64,000 nucleotides of DNA from Fodinibacter sp963730365 (GTDB taxonomy: Bacteria > Actinomycetota > Actinomycetes > Actinomycetales > Dermatophilaceae): positions 558,001 to 622,000 of the forward strand of contig CAVSRM010000008.1 of assembly GCA_963730365.1 (NCBI GenBank), given 5' to 3'. This document shows, in pieces, positions 49,870 to 58,724 of the stretch. A program made the position numbers and the translations under genes. The notes under the pieces were generated by a model, which saw nothing but the letters and a program-made list of their open reading frames with translations, made no database searches and had not been told where the DNA came from. How positions within the stretch are numbered: position 1 is the first letter of the stretch; every line of letters starts with the position of its first letter.

Positions 49870-50829
49870 TCAGCCGCCGAGCACCGACTCCTCGGAGACG
49901 GGCACGACCACGGGTCGCGGGGTGAGGTGGATGCCGGCGACCATGCACCGCACCGAGCCCCCGGCGAGCTCGATGGTCGGCACGTCGAGCGGGAGCAGCC
50001 GCACCGACTGCTCGATGATGGCCCGCTGCTCGTCCGTGAGGCTCGCCGCGGCCCGGGTCGACAGGGCCAGCACCCTGCCGCCGGGGGTCCGCAGCTCGAT
50101 GGCGTTGCCCGCGAAGTCCCGCACCTGCTGCGGTGACAGCTCGATGATCGTCCTGCCCTGCTCGGCGATCGACTCCGCCACGGCGCGGCGACGGCCCTCG
50201 TCGGGGATCAGGTCGAGGCCCACCAGTGCGAAGTCGCTGGCGATCGTGATCATGACGTTGGTGTGGTAGATCGGCGTGCCGAGCTCGTCGCAGGCGTCGA
50301 ACACCATTGCCTCGTAGCCGAACTGAGAGCAGAAGCGCTCCAGGACCATCGGGTTGGCGCGGTTCGACCTTGCGGTGAAGGCGACCCGGGTGACGTGGTC
50401 GAGCACCATCGCACCGGTGCCCTCGAGGTAGGCGCCGTCGTGCTCCAGCCCGGAGTAGTCGACGACCTCCTGCACGCGGTAGTGCGTCTTGAGCATCTCC
50501 ACCACGTCGGCGCGTCGTTCGGTGCGGCGGTTGGGGGCATACATCGGGTAGACCGCCACCCGTCCTCCGGCGTGCGTGGAGAACCAGTTGTTGGGGAAGA
50601 CGCTGTCGTTGCGGGTCGGGTCGTCGTCGTCGAACAGGTGCACCGCCACCCCGGCGGCGGCCAGGGCGTCGGCTGCCCGGGTGACCTCGTCGTAGGCCGC
50701 CGCCGCCACCTCCGCCGGGCGACGCGACGGGTCCTCGGTCTGGAAGGCGTTGTCGGCCGCGGTCTCCGGGTTGGGAGCGAAGGCCGTCGGTCGGATGAGG
50801 ACGACCGCTGCGGGAGCCTGCACGGACAT
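49870..50829 (-). CDS. ctlX: Citrulline/arginine-type amidinohydrolase (CtlX family)
   Basis: A 319-aa guanidino-group-modifying enzyme: PNNWFSTHAGGRVAVYPM, LEHDGAYLEGTGAMVLD, YHTNVM and the C-terminal nucleophile block VRCMVAGIHL, matching CtlX/arginine-deiminase-related proteins. It probably acts on citrulline or a related amino acid. It starts 1 base after the ornithine cyclodeaminase stop, so citrulline to ornithine to proline is a coherent two-step route. Confidence 0.88.
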   Translation of the reverse strand: MSVQAPAAVVLIRPTAFAPNPETAADNAFQTEDPSRRPAEVAAAAYDEVTRAADALAAAGVAVHLFDDDDPTRNDSVFPNNWFSTHAGGRVAVYPMYAPNRRTERRADVVEMLKTHYRVQEVVDYSGLEHDGAYLEGTGAMVLDHVTRVAFTARSNRANPMVLERFCSQFGYEAMVFDACDELGTPIYHTNVMITIASDFALVGLDLIPDEGRRRAVAESIAEQGRTIIELSPQQVRDFAGNAIELRTPGGRVLALSTRAAASLTDEQRAIIEQSVRLLPLDVPTIELAGGSVRCMVAGIHLTPRPVVVPVSEESVLGG

Positions 50830-50830
50830 C

Positions 50831-51868
50831 TCAGACCACCGCTGACATCGGCGCGGAGGTGCGCACGAGCGAGAACAGGTCCTTGGGGTCGGCCGGCTCG
50901 GCGACGAGGTCGATCTCGTCGTAGTGACCGGTCGTGGCCACCGCGTCGTTCAGGAAGCGCAGGGCCGAGAAGTCCTCGATCGCGAAGCCGACCGAGTCGA
51001 AGACGGTGATCTCGCCGTCGCTCGTGCGACCCGGAGCCGCTCCGCTGAGCACCTGCCACAGCTCGGTGACGGGCGAGTCGGGCTCCAGCTGCTGGATCTC
51101 GCCCTCGACCCTCGTCTGCTCGGTGAGCTCGACGAAGACGGAGGCGCGGCGGAGGATCCGTGCGTCGAGCTCGGTCTTGCCGGGACAGTCACCACCGATC
51201 GCGTTGACGTGCACGCCGGGCTCGACCATGGCATCGGTGAGCACCGTGGCGTTGGACTTGTCGGCGGTGCACGTGGTGATGATGTCGGCGCCGAGCGCGG
51301 CGTCGGCGGCGCTCGAGGCGCGCAGGACCTCGAAACCGAGCGGCTCGGCATTCCGGACGAACTTGTCCACCGCCGCGGAGTCGGTGTCCCAGACCTGCAG
51401 GCGGTTGATCCCCAGGACCGCGCGGAACGCGAGTGCCTGGAACTCGGACTGGCTGCCGGTGCCGATCATCGCCATGGTGCGCGAGGCCGGGCGGGCCAGG
51501 GCGCGGGCCGCCATCGCCGACGCGGCGGCGGTGCGCAGGGCGGTGAGCAGGGTCATCTCGGCGACGAAGGTCGGGTAGCCGTTGTGCACGTCGGCGAGGA
51601 CCCCGAAGGCCGTGACCGTCTGGTAGCCACGCGCCGGGTTCGACGGGTGTCCGTTGACGTACTTGAAGGAGTACTGCTGGCCGTCGCTCGTCGGCATCAG
51701 CTCGATGACGCCGTCACGTGAGTGGCTGGCCACACGTGGGGTGAGGTCGAACTCGGGCCAGCGACGGAAGTCGGCCTGCTGGTAGCTGGCGAGGGCGGAC
51801 AGGACCTCCTCGAGGTCCACGGAGGCCGCCCACTCGGAGATGTGGCGGACGTCGACGAAGCGCACCAT
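50831..51868 (-). CDS. Ornithine cyclodeaminase
   Basis: A 345-aa enzyme of the ornithine cyclodeaminase/mu-crystallin family that converts ornithine to proline with NAD+. Motifs: VASHSRDGVIELMP, MTLLTALRTAAASAMAARAL, dinucleotide loop MIGTGSQSE and VNAIGGDCPGKTEL. AAAGGAGG precedes ATG 51868. It is divergent from an Lrp regulator, which very likely controls it. Confidence 0.92.
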   Translation of the reverse strand: MVRFVDVRHISEWAASVDLEEVLSALASYQQADFRRWPEFDLTPRVASHSRDGVIELMPTSDGQQYSFKYVNGHPSNPARGYQTVTAFGVLADVHNGYPTFVAEMTLLTALRTAAASAMAARALARPASRTMAMIGTGSQSEFQALAFRAVLGINRLQVWDTDSAAVDKFVRNAEPLGFEVLRASSAADAALGADIITTCTADKSNATVLTDAMVEPGVHVNAIGGDCPGKTELDARILRRASVFVELTEQTRVEGEIQQLEPDSPVTELWQVLSGAAPGRTSDGEITVFDSVGFAIEDFSALRFLNDAVATTGHYDEIDLVAEPADPKDLFSLVRTSAPMSAVV

Positions 51869-51933
51869 CAGCGCCTCCTTTCTGGTCAGGAGCGTCACCC
51901 TAGGACGTGGCAGTCTGTGACCGCAATAACCAT

Positions 51934-51994
51934 GTGATGCACTATTCGGCGCTTCATTGATCACTTTGACACCTATTCATGCACACTATGTGTC
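51934..51994. promoter_or_regulatory. Candidate Lrp operators in the divergent promoter
   Basis: Two spaced inverted repeats lie between the divergent genes: GTGAT-N21-ATCAC (51934-51964) and GACAC-N17-GTGTC (51968-51994, abutting the lrp start). The stretch 51930-51995 is AT-richer than its surroundings. Repeated, widely spaced sites are usual for Lrp/AsnC octamers; binding is inferred. Confidence 0.45.
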
Positions 51995-52426
51995 ATGAAC
52001 GGAATGGACGACCTGGACCGGCGCCTCATCGCGGCCCTCCGCGCAGATGGCCGCGAGCCGGTGAGCTCCCTCGCCCGTCGGCTCGGGGTCAGCCGGGCGA
52101 CGGTGAACAGCCGGATCGAGCGGCTGCTGGACTCCGGCACCATCCTGGGTTTCTCGGTGCGGGTGCAGGATGACCGAGACCCCGACACCATCCGCGCCGT
52201 GGCGCTCATCGAGGTGGAGGGCCGGTCGACCACCACGGCGATCAACCAGCTGCGAGGGCTGCCCGAGGTGCACGCCCTGCACACCACGAACGGTGGATGG
52301 GACCTGGTCGCGGAGCTGCGGACCAACACCCTGAGCGACTTCGACCGCGTGATGGGGCAGATCCGGTCGGTCGAGGGGGTCGTCAACAGCGAGACCTCGC
52401 TGTTGCTCCGCTCCATCCGGATGTGA
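51995..52426 (+). CDS. Lrp/AsnC-family regulator
   Basis: A 143-aa feast-famine regulator: helix-turn-helix MDDLDRRLIAALRADGREP, SLARRLGVSRATVNSRIERL, then a RAM/ACT-like effector domain (VRAVALIEVEGRSTTTAINQL, HTTNGGWDLVAEL). It lies divergent from the ornithine cyclodeaminase-ctlX operon and probably senses arginine, ornithine or another amino acid. Confidence 0.93.
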   Translation: MNGMDDLDRRLIAALRADGREPVSSLARRLGVSRATVNSRIERLLDSGTILGFSVRVQDDRDPDTIRAVALIEVEGRSTTTAINQLRGLPEVHALHTTNGGWDLVAELRTNTLSDFDRVMGQIRSVEGVVNSETSLLLRSIRM

Positions 52427-52518
52427 CGTCGGCAGGGGACGGCCGCAGGTGCGAGTCCTGGCGGTCCCAGCTCGGAGATGGCTCGACGGAGCGTGCGTGG
52501 ACAGGAGACACTGGGACC

Positions 52519-53508
52519 ATGCTTGGCACCGGTGGACGCGTGCCTCTCACGGCGGCCACCATCCTCCTGACCACGATGCTGGCCGCCTGCAGCTCGGTGC
52601 CGAGCGCCGCTCCACCGCCCCAGCCGACACCGGCGACCCCCTCGCAGACCTCGCAGCCCTCGCAGCCCTCGCAGCTCTCGACCGCCGCAGCGAAGGCCCG
52701 TGACCACGTGGAGGTGCTTGCCGACGAGATCGGCGCCAGATACTCGGGCACCCAGGGTGAACAACGGGCGGGCTCGTACGTCCGGTCGGAGTTCGAGCGC
52801 CTGGGATACACCGTTGAGACGCAGACGTTCCGCTTCAACGAGGGCTCCTCGGCGAACTTCGTAGCCACCAAGCAGGGCGAGTCCCCGCGCGAGGTCGTGG
52901 TTGGCGCCCACTACGACGCGGTCGACGATGGGGACGGGGCGGACGACAATGCATCCGGCGTGGCCGTCATGCTTGCCGCCGCCGAAGCGGTTCGCGACCA
53001 GGAGGTTCCGTACACCATCCGGTTCGTCGCCTTCGGAGCAGAGGAGGCAGACGACATGTTCGGGTCCGCCCACTATGTCGACGAACTGGACACCGCGCAG
53101 CGACGAGCCATTGTCGCGATGATCAACCTCGACAGCGTGTCCGCCGGTGACATTCGCTACGTGTACGGAGACGCCGAGGACCTGAAGGCGTGGACCCGAG
53201 ATGCCGCTGAGCAGTTGGGCCAACCCTTGGAGACCATTCCGGTCAGCGACCTCCACGAGGACTCGGACTACTACCCATTCCAGCGCTCCGGAGTTCCGTT
53301 CATCTACTTCGAGGCCACCAACTGGAACCTGGGAGACCGCGATGGGTTCACGCAGGTGGACGAGCAGTTCGGAGATCGCGGCGCCATCATCCACACGGAG
53401 TACGACACTCTCGAGTACGTGGACCGGATGTTTCCTGGCCGAGTGGATGAACGACTGGACTCATACAGCACCCTCCTCAGCCGAATACTCACTGAGTACG
53501 ACGGCTGA
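52519..53508 (+). CDS. M28-family aminopeptidase lipoprotein
   Basis: A 329-aa exported zinc peptidase: signal peptide with lipobox LAAC, a QTSQPSQPSQ repeat linker, then the M28 domain. Zinc ligands can be read as His in GAHYDAV, Asp in ADDNASG, Glu-Glu in FGAEEAD, Asp in INLDSV and His in IIHTEYDT. It should remove N-terminal residues from peptides outside the cell. Base composition is visibly less GC-rich than the upstream genes. Confidence 0.9.
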   Translation: MLGTGGRVPLTAATILLTTMLAACSSVPSAAPPPQPTPATPSQTSQPSQPSQLSTAAAKARDHVEVLADEIGARYSGTQGEQRAGSYVRSEFERLGYTVETQTFRFNEGSSANFVATKQGESPREVVVGAHYDAVDDGDGADDNASGVAVMLAAAEAVRDQEVPYTIRFVAFGAEEADDMFGSAHYVDELDTAQRRAIVAMINLDSVSAGDIRYVYGDAEDLKAWTRDAAEQLGQPLETIPVSDLHEDSDYYPFQRSGVPFIYFEATNWNLGDRDGFTQVDEQFGDRGAIIHTEYDTLEYVDRMFPGRVDERLDSYSTLLSRILTEYDG

Positions 53509-53525
53509 ACACACGGCCGGCTGGC

Positions 53526-53606
53526 TCCGCGGAAACGAGAAAGGGTTCGAGCGGTCACGCCGACATCATCCGCGAGCGCATCGACGGTCAGACCGGCGAG
53601 TAGCCG
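53526..53606 (-). pseudogene. AraC-type helix-turn-helix remnant
   Basis: Minus-strand translation gives GLTVDALADDVGVTARTLSR, a good match to an AraC/XylS first helix-turn-helix, but with no start codon and no credible gene on either side. The rest of the 254-base gap (53509-53762) reads as shifted fragments. It looks like a scrap of a deleted regulator gene. Confidence 0.4.
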
Positions 53607-53762
53607 AGGCCGGCGCCGGCGGCGGGGTAATCGCCGCGTCGCGGGCGGCGTCGCGCAGGTCCTGCTCGGCCGCGGCTGGGCCTTCCCCGGGCAGCGAAGC
53701 GTGAAGGGCCGAGTCCGCTCGCGATGGGCGGCGGCTCCCGACTGACATCTAGGGTGGGCTCC

Positions 53763-54671
53763 ATGGTGTCGCGGATCGGGCGGGCGCAACTTCTCAAGTT
53801 CGTGACCCTGATCGAGGACTCTGTGTCCCCGAGAGATGTCGGACGCCTCTACGCGCGCGCCGAGGCCCTGGCCAGGCTGCCGCTCAGCATCCAGCGCTGG
53901 ATTGTCCAGCGCGCCGGCGGTGACCCGTACATGGGGTTCGTCGTGGAGCCGTACTGTCTGTTCCTCGCCTACGAGGTCACTGACCAGGACGCCGCGGCCC
54001 GGCTGCTCCCACCCGGATACCGGCTCATCCCGTCCGCGATGTTCGAGGGCGACCAGCCGCGGCACGTCGCCATCCTCGGCGCCTTCACCGTGCACACCAC
54101 AGTGTTCTGGGGTACCCGCGTGGAGTTGTACCTCATCGCCGAGAGCGAAACGACCGGGATGCTGACCTGGATCATCTGCGACTACGAGTCCGACACCATC
54201 AACTACGACCCGGGCCAGGGATTCTCCGGTGCCACGACCAGCCGGGCGATCGTCACGACCACCCACACGGGTGACGTCCTCGTCGACGTTCGGAGCGCGG
54301 ACCGTCCCAACGAGCTTGCCGTGACGGCGCCCACGGCAAGAGGCATCCAGCGTCCGCTGGATCAGCGGCTGTGGGTCGAGGGGAACCTCTCGGTGGACTA
54401 CGGCGGCCGGCTGGCACATCCGGGGTCGGAGTCGTTCGGGCTCATCTTCGACCCGGGTGAGATGACTCAAGCACTGGACATCCCGGTCCACGCGGTCGAG
54501 GTGGAGCGCAACACCTTCGGCGCCGACCTCCGAGCCAGCGAGCCGCTCTCGGTCGCATGCTTCCCGTACGCCCAGCACTTCCTCACGACGAGCTATCCGC
54601 GCCCCAGCCCGATCCACGACCGGGCTGGCCTCGAGGACGAGATCGAGGACCGACTCCAAGCGGCGCCCTAG
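53763..54671 (+). CDS. Uncharacterised protein, possibly acetoacetate-decarboxylase-like fold
   Basis: A 302-aa protein I cannot name with certainty. The central part (AYEVTDQDAAARLLPPGYRL, HVAILGAFTVHTTVFWGTRV, YLIAESETTGMLTWIICDY) recalls acetoacetate-decarboxylase-like or DUF2071-like barrels, but the catalytic lysine cannot be placed. No signal peptide. It lies in a segment with remnants of mobile DNA, so it may be acquired. Confidence 0.72.
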   Translation: MVSRIGRAQLLKFVTLIEDSVSPRDVGRLYARAEALARLPLSIQRWIVQRAGGDPYMGFVVEPYCLFLAYEVTDQDAAARLLPPGYRLIPSAMFEGDQPRHVAILGAFTVHTTVFWGTRVELYLIAESETTGMLTWIICDYESDTINYDPGQGFSGATTSRAIVTTTHTGDVLVDVRSADRPNELAVTAPTARGIQRPLDQRLWVEGNLSVDYGGRLAHPGSESFGLIFDPGEMTQALDIPVHAVEVERNTFGADLRASEPLSVACFPYAQHFLTTSYPRPSPIHDRAGLEDEIEDRLQAAP

Positions 54672-54913
54672 CGACGGGGCCCCGCCTCGGGGCGACCGAG
54701 CAGTCGTGGCGCCATCGCTTGGCAGCCAATGGACGCCGGAACCGGAGCCCCGAGGTACCGCGGAGTCCTGGCTGCTTCGACCAAGCGTCGATCACCACGA
54801 GTGATCGTCAACGGCACGGGTGGGGCCGTTCTCGACGAGGTGCGCCCCTTCGAGCAGAGGAAGTGAACACCTCGTCGGCGCGAAGAAGGCAAGCGCGGCA
54901 CGCGGCGATTTCG

Positions 54914-55036
54914 GGTGACTCGCCTCAGACGCCTGGGCAGGCGGGTATCGCCGCGTAGGGCGGGACCGTCCCCGACAGCTTCGACAACGCCCTGGCCGAG
55001 ACCGTCTCCGGACACGCCGGGCGGTTCATCGAATGA
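54914..55036 (+). pseudogene. IS3-family transposase remnant
   Basis: Forward translation reads GQAGIAA, a stop, then GGTVPDSFDNALAETVSG. This matches the end of IS3-type OrfB integrases (typically ...LAEAGIAASVGSVGDSYDNALAESVNG), with an internal stop codon and nothing recognisable upstream. The preceding bases 54672-54913 hold no supported gene. It is a decayed scrap of an insertion sequence. Confidence 0.7.
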
Positions 55037-55082
55037 GCCGGGTCACAGCCCCCGTCCGCCGCTGGTGCGAGCATCCGCGGTG

Positions 55083-56000
55083 TCACGTCGCGGCTTGAGT
55101 TTCCTTGTCGGACGTCCCGGGAGTGTCCGATGGTGCAGCGCGCCTCCACACCAGGACGTATAGCAGGACGATCGTCACTCCTACCGTGTTGAGGATCGTG
55201 ATCGACACCGTGACGAGGGGGTCGGCTCCGAACGGAAAGATCATCATCAGGAGCATCGGAGCGATGTTGCGTACCGCTGTTGTCACCTCGGTCGCGTGCC
55301 TGACACCCACGTCCTTCACCCTGAGACCAGAAACGAGAAGGTAGCCGCAGCCCAAGCCGATGAAGGGGCCCGCGAGGGCGGCGATGTAGCTGGCGGTACC
55401 CCAGGTCTGCACGAACAGGCTCCAATATGCAACCAGCGTGAAATTGAGATTGAAGAGCAGGCACAGAATCGCAACTCGGACGACCCAGCGCGTCAGGGGC
55501 GGCGTCAGGTCGGGCCACCAGGCCCTGAAGGCGGACCCGAGAACCATCGGCAGAAGCAGGAAGAGCAGCAGCGGCCACGCCACATCCCAGGCAGAGGTCT
55601 TGAGGTTCGCGTCAACGACATCGATGGCGAGGGGCAGCCCGATCGGAAGGGCGACAACGGTCCCGACGGTCAAGACCACGAGCAGCGTCGTGGCGACGCC
55701 GGCATTCGCTTTGGCCAGACCGGCGAGAATCGGCGCGAATGGCATTCCTGCACTCAGGGCGGCGATGCAGAACCCCACTTTGATCTCTCCGGGAATGGAG
55801 GAGGCGATCGTCATCAGATAGCCGACGAAGACCAGTGGGATGACGATGAAGTTGATCACCAGCACCCACACCGCGATCTTTCGGTGGGCAACGGCTTGGC
55901 CAAGCATGGTGCCGACCTCCAACCTCAGGCCCAGCCCAAACGCGTTCAGGATGACGAAGAGCACACCGAAACCGTTGATCAGTACAGCCTGGTTGGACAT
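55083..56000 (-). CDS. Bile-acid:sodium symporter (BASS)-like transporter
   Basis: A 305-aa membrane protein with nine or ten helices, of the BASS/SBF superfamily (FGLGLRLEVGTMLG, CIAALSAGMPFAPILAGLAKAN, GVRHATEVTTAVRNIAPML). It should carry an organic anion with Na+; substrate unknown. It ends about 46 bases after the IS remnant and has lower GC and more AT-ending codons than its neighbours, consistent with acquisition. Confidence 0.85.
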   Translation of the reverse strand: MSNQAVLINGFGVLFVILNAFGLGLRLEVGTMLGQAVAHRKIAVWVLVINFIVIPLVFVGYLMTIASSIPGEIKVGFCIAALSAGMPFAPILAGLAKANAGVATTLLVVLTVGTVVALPIGLPLAIDVVDANLKTSAWDVAWPLLLFLLLPMVLGSAFRAWWPDLTPPLTRWVVRVAILCLLFNLNFTLVAYWSLFVQTWGTASYIAALAGPFIGLGCGYLLVSGLRVKDVGVRHATEVTTAVRNIAPMLLMMIFPFGADPLVTVSITILNTVGVTIVLLYVLVWRRAAPSDTPGTSDKETQAAT

Positions 56001-56132
56001 CGCATCCCTCTCTCAGCGGTGACGTGAACGGCGCAGGCCTACTGCTGCATGGGACCCGCGCTCGTTCGACGCGTCCATCCGTGCCTCCGCTTCAGGGCAT
56101 ACCCTGCCCTACGCCGGTCACGGGTCGCGAGG

Positions 56133-57344
56133 CTAGGGCCCTGACTGGTCGAGGAGGTATCGGCCGAAGTGGGGAACGGTGAAGGCGATCCGCCCGCGCT
56201 CCCCCGAGTAGATCAGCCCCTTCTTGAGCAGCGCGTCCCGCGCCGGGGAGAGCGATTGCGGCTTGCGGCCGAGGTGGGTCGCCACGTCCGACGTCGGCAC
56301 GGCAGCCGTTTCGTCGCCGACACCCACCGCGACGTCGGCCATCGCCCGCAGGTACTCCCGCTCCCCCGGCGTCGCCCGCTCGAAACGCGACCCGAAGAAC
56401 CCCACCGCGAGCTCGGACTCCGCCTCGGGTGCCGCGACGGCGACGTCGGATGCCGCGATCGGTGAGGTCGTGGCCCGGTCCCACACGGCCTTCCCGTAGG
56501 CCTGGATGAAGTAGGGGTAGCCGCCGGTCGCGACGTACATCGCCTCGAGGGCCTCCGGCGTGTAGGCCGCGCCCTCCTCGTCAGCCGGGCGCACGAGGGC
56601 TGCATCGGCGGCAGGCCGTTCGAGGCGGTCGATCCGGGAGTATCGAAACAACCTCTCGGAGTATGACTTGGAGGCCGAGAGAACTGCGGGCAGGTGCGGC
56701 AGCCCGGCGCCGACCACGATGAGGGGCAGCCGCGACTGGGAGATCTCGTGGGCCGCGGCGCAGAGCGCGGAGACGTCATCGGGGCCCAGGTCCTGCATCT
56801 CGTCGATGAAGATCGCGATGCCGCGGCCGGTGTCGGCGGCCATCCCGCCGAGGTCCGACATCAGCTCGACGAGGTCGATCTCGATGTCGCCGGAGTCGGC
56901 CCGCCCGGTGACCGCCGGAACCGTGATGCCCGGGTTCCACCGCTCGCGCAGCTTCGGCGCCCCACGCCCGGACCCGGCGGCGGGCTCGCGCTGGGCGAAG
57001 GCCTTGACCACGCCGAGGGCGTGGTCGCCCACCCCACCGGCCGGCCCCAGCTCACGCACGGCCTGGTGCAGGGCCGACGAGAGCGGCCGCCGCAGCGACT
57101 GGTCGGGCCTGGCCTCGAGCTTGCCCGTCCCCCAGCCGGACCGGACGGCCGCCGATCGCAGCGCGTTGAGCAGCACCGTCTTGCCCACGCCACGGAGCCC
57201 GGTGAGCACGATCGAGCGCTCGGGGCGGCCCCGGGCGACCCGCTCGAGCACCACGTCGAAGGCGTCGAGCTGCTCGTCGCGACCGGCGAGCTCGGGAGGG
57301 CGCTGGCCGGCGCCCGGGGCGTAGGGGTTGCGCACGGGATCCAC
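56133..57344 (-). CDS. AAA ATPase with C-terminal winged helix
   Basis: A 403-aa ATPase (AAA_16/Orc1-Cdc6-like): Walker A GLRGVGKT (about residue 48), Walker B IAIFIDEMQDL, then RLFRYSRIDRLERP and ATGGYPYFIQAYGKAVW, ending in a winged-helix domain (TSDVATHLGRKPQSLSPARD, GLIYSGERGRIAFTVPHF). Similar proteins occur with mobile elements and defence loci as well as on chromosomes. Its role is not established. Confidence 0.88.
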   Translation of the reverse strand: MDPVRNPYAPGAGQRPPELAGRDEQLDAFDVVLERVARGRPERSIVLTGLRGVGKTVLLNALRSAAVRSGWGTGKLEARPDQSLRRPLSSALHQAVRELGPAGGVGDHALGVVKAFAQREPAAGSGRGAPKLRERWNPGITVPAVTGRADSGDIEIDLVELMSDLGGMAADTGRGIAIFIDEMQDLGPDDVSALCAAAHEISQSRLPLIVVGAGLPHLPAVLSASKSYSERLFRYSRIDRLERPAADAALVRPADEEGAAYTPEALEAMYVATGGYPYFIQAYGKAVWDRATTSPIAASDVAVAAPEAESELAVGFFGSRFERATPGEREYLRAMADVAVGVGDETAAVPTSDVATHLGRKPQSLSPARDALLKKGLIYSGERGRIAFTVPHFGRYLLDQSGP

Positions 57345-57419
57345 GATCGGAGGGTATACGGCTCTCTAGCGTCCACGGCATACATCCGAATAGCGGGCTA
57401 GGCGTGTCGCCCGCAGGGG

Positions 57420-57758
57420 TCAGAGGATGCGTGGATCCGTGGGCCCCGATGCCTCCAGCGGCTTGCCCGCGGCGTGCCACGCCAGCATCCCGCCGGCCAT
57501 GTTGGCCACGTCGTAGCCCTGCTGCTCCAGCCACGGCATCACCCGCTGCGTCCGGTTCCCGGAGCGGCAGGTGAGGACGAGGGCGTCGTCGGAGTCGAGG
57601 AAGGGGACGAGCTCGTCGACCCGCACCGGCAGCTCGCTCATCGGGATGTGGACCGCGGCCGGGGCGTGCCCGTGGTCCCACTCGTCCTGTTCCCGGATGT
57701 CCAGGACCACCGCCTCGTCGGCGAGCTGGGTGACCGGGATCTCGGGAAAGGTGCTCAT
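57420..57758 (-). CDS. Single-domain rhodanese
   Basis: A 112-aa rhodanese: VVLDIREQDEWDHGHAPAAVHIPM and the active-site loop LTCRSGNRTQRV, with the persulfide Cys in CRSGNR, then VANMAGGMLAWHAAGKPL. It transfers sulfane sulfur. ATG 57758 chosen; an upstream ATG would add 13 unlikely residues. It is divergent from the glutamine amidotransferase gene, only 41 bases away. Confidence 0.93.
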   Translation of the reverse strand: MSTFPEIPVTQLADEAVVLDIREQDEWDHGHAPAAVHIPMSELPVRVDELVPFLDSDDALVLTCRSGNRTQRVMPWLEQQGYDVANMAGGMLAWHAAGKPLEASGPTDPRIL

Positions 57759-57799
57759 CACCCCAGCATGCCAAAGCGGCACCCATCTAGGATGCACCC

Positions 57800-58663
57800 A
57801 TGTGCCGTCTCTTCGGCCTCACCGCGGGACCCACCCGGGTGTCGGCCACGTTCTGGTTGCTTGGTGCCTCGGACAGCCTGGAGGTGCAGTCGGAGCGAAA
57901 TCCCGACGGCACCGGCCTCGGAACCTACGACGAGCGCGGCCTGCCGTTGCTCGAGCGCCAGCCGCTGGCCGCCCACGACGACGCCCAGTTCGTGCGGGAG
58001 GCCCGAGACCGACGGTCGACCACGTTCCTCAGCCACGTCCGCTACGCGACGACCGGGCCGACGCAGACCCAGAACTGCCATCCGTTCCTCATCGACGGGC
58101 GGTTCCACGCCCACAACGGCGTCATCCGCGAGGTCGAGCGCCTCGAGGAGCACCTGGGGGAGGCCATGCGCACCGTGCACGGTGACACCGACTCCGAGCG
58201 GTATGCCGCGCTGGTCGCCCTCGAGACCCGACGGCACGGGGGTGACGTGTCGGCGGGCATCACCGCCGCAGCGTCCTGGGTGGCGCAGAACCTCCCGGTC
58301 TACTCCATCAACCTCCTCGTCACCTCGGAGAACGAGCTGTGGGCGCTGCGCCACGGCGACTCCCACCCCCTGCTCGTGCTCGATCGCCGCGAACCGCCCG
58401 CCGGCACCACGGCGGTCCACCACCGGGGCAGCGGTGACGGCATCCAGATGCGGTCCACCCACCTGGCAACCGCTCCGTCGGTCGTGGTCGCCACCGAGGC
58501 CATGGACGAGGACGACTGGTCCCCGCTGGCCCCCGGAGAGCTGCTCCACGTCGACCCCGACCTCGGGCTCACCCGCGAGGTCGTCATCCCCGAGCTCCCT
58601 CGGCACCAGCTGACCCTCGAGGACCTGGGGATTCACGAGGCGGCCGCGCAGGCCCCGCAGTGA
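57800..58663 (+). CDS. Class II glutamine amidotransferase (YafJ-like)
   Basis: A 287-aa Ntn hydrolase with the catalytic Cys2 after initiator Met (MCRLFGLTAG), NPDGTGLGTYDERG, HVRYATTG and CHPFLIDGRFHAHNG, as in YafJ/EgtC-type proteins. It is probably a stand-alone glutamine or gamma-glutamyl hydrolase; an ergothioneine role (EgtC) would need egt genes nearby, which are absent here. Confidence 0.9.
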   Translation: MCRLFGLTAGPTRVSATFWLLGASDSLEVQSERNPDGTGLGTYDERGLPLLERQPLAAHDDAQFVREARDRRSTTFLSHVRYATTGPTQTQNCHPFLIDGRFHAHNGVIREVERLEEHLGEAMRTVHGDTDSERYAALVALETRRHGGDVSAGITAAASWVAQNLPVYSINLLVTSENELWALRHGDSHPLLVLDRREPPAGTTAVHHRGSGDGIQMRSTHLATAPSVVVATEAMDEDDWSPLAPGELLHVDPDLGLTREVVIPELPRHQLTLEDLGIHEAAAQAPQ

Positions 58664-58724
58664 GGGTGCCGCCCGGCCGCGCGACCCCGACCCCAACTGC
58701 AGCCACCACCCCGGGGTGGGTCGG

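Noticed and set aside
57765..57797. Upstream ATG for the rhodanese gene giving 13 more residues
   Set aside because: The added residues (MHPRWVPLWHAGV) are not part of the family and would place the start almost on top of the divergent amidotransferase start.
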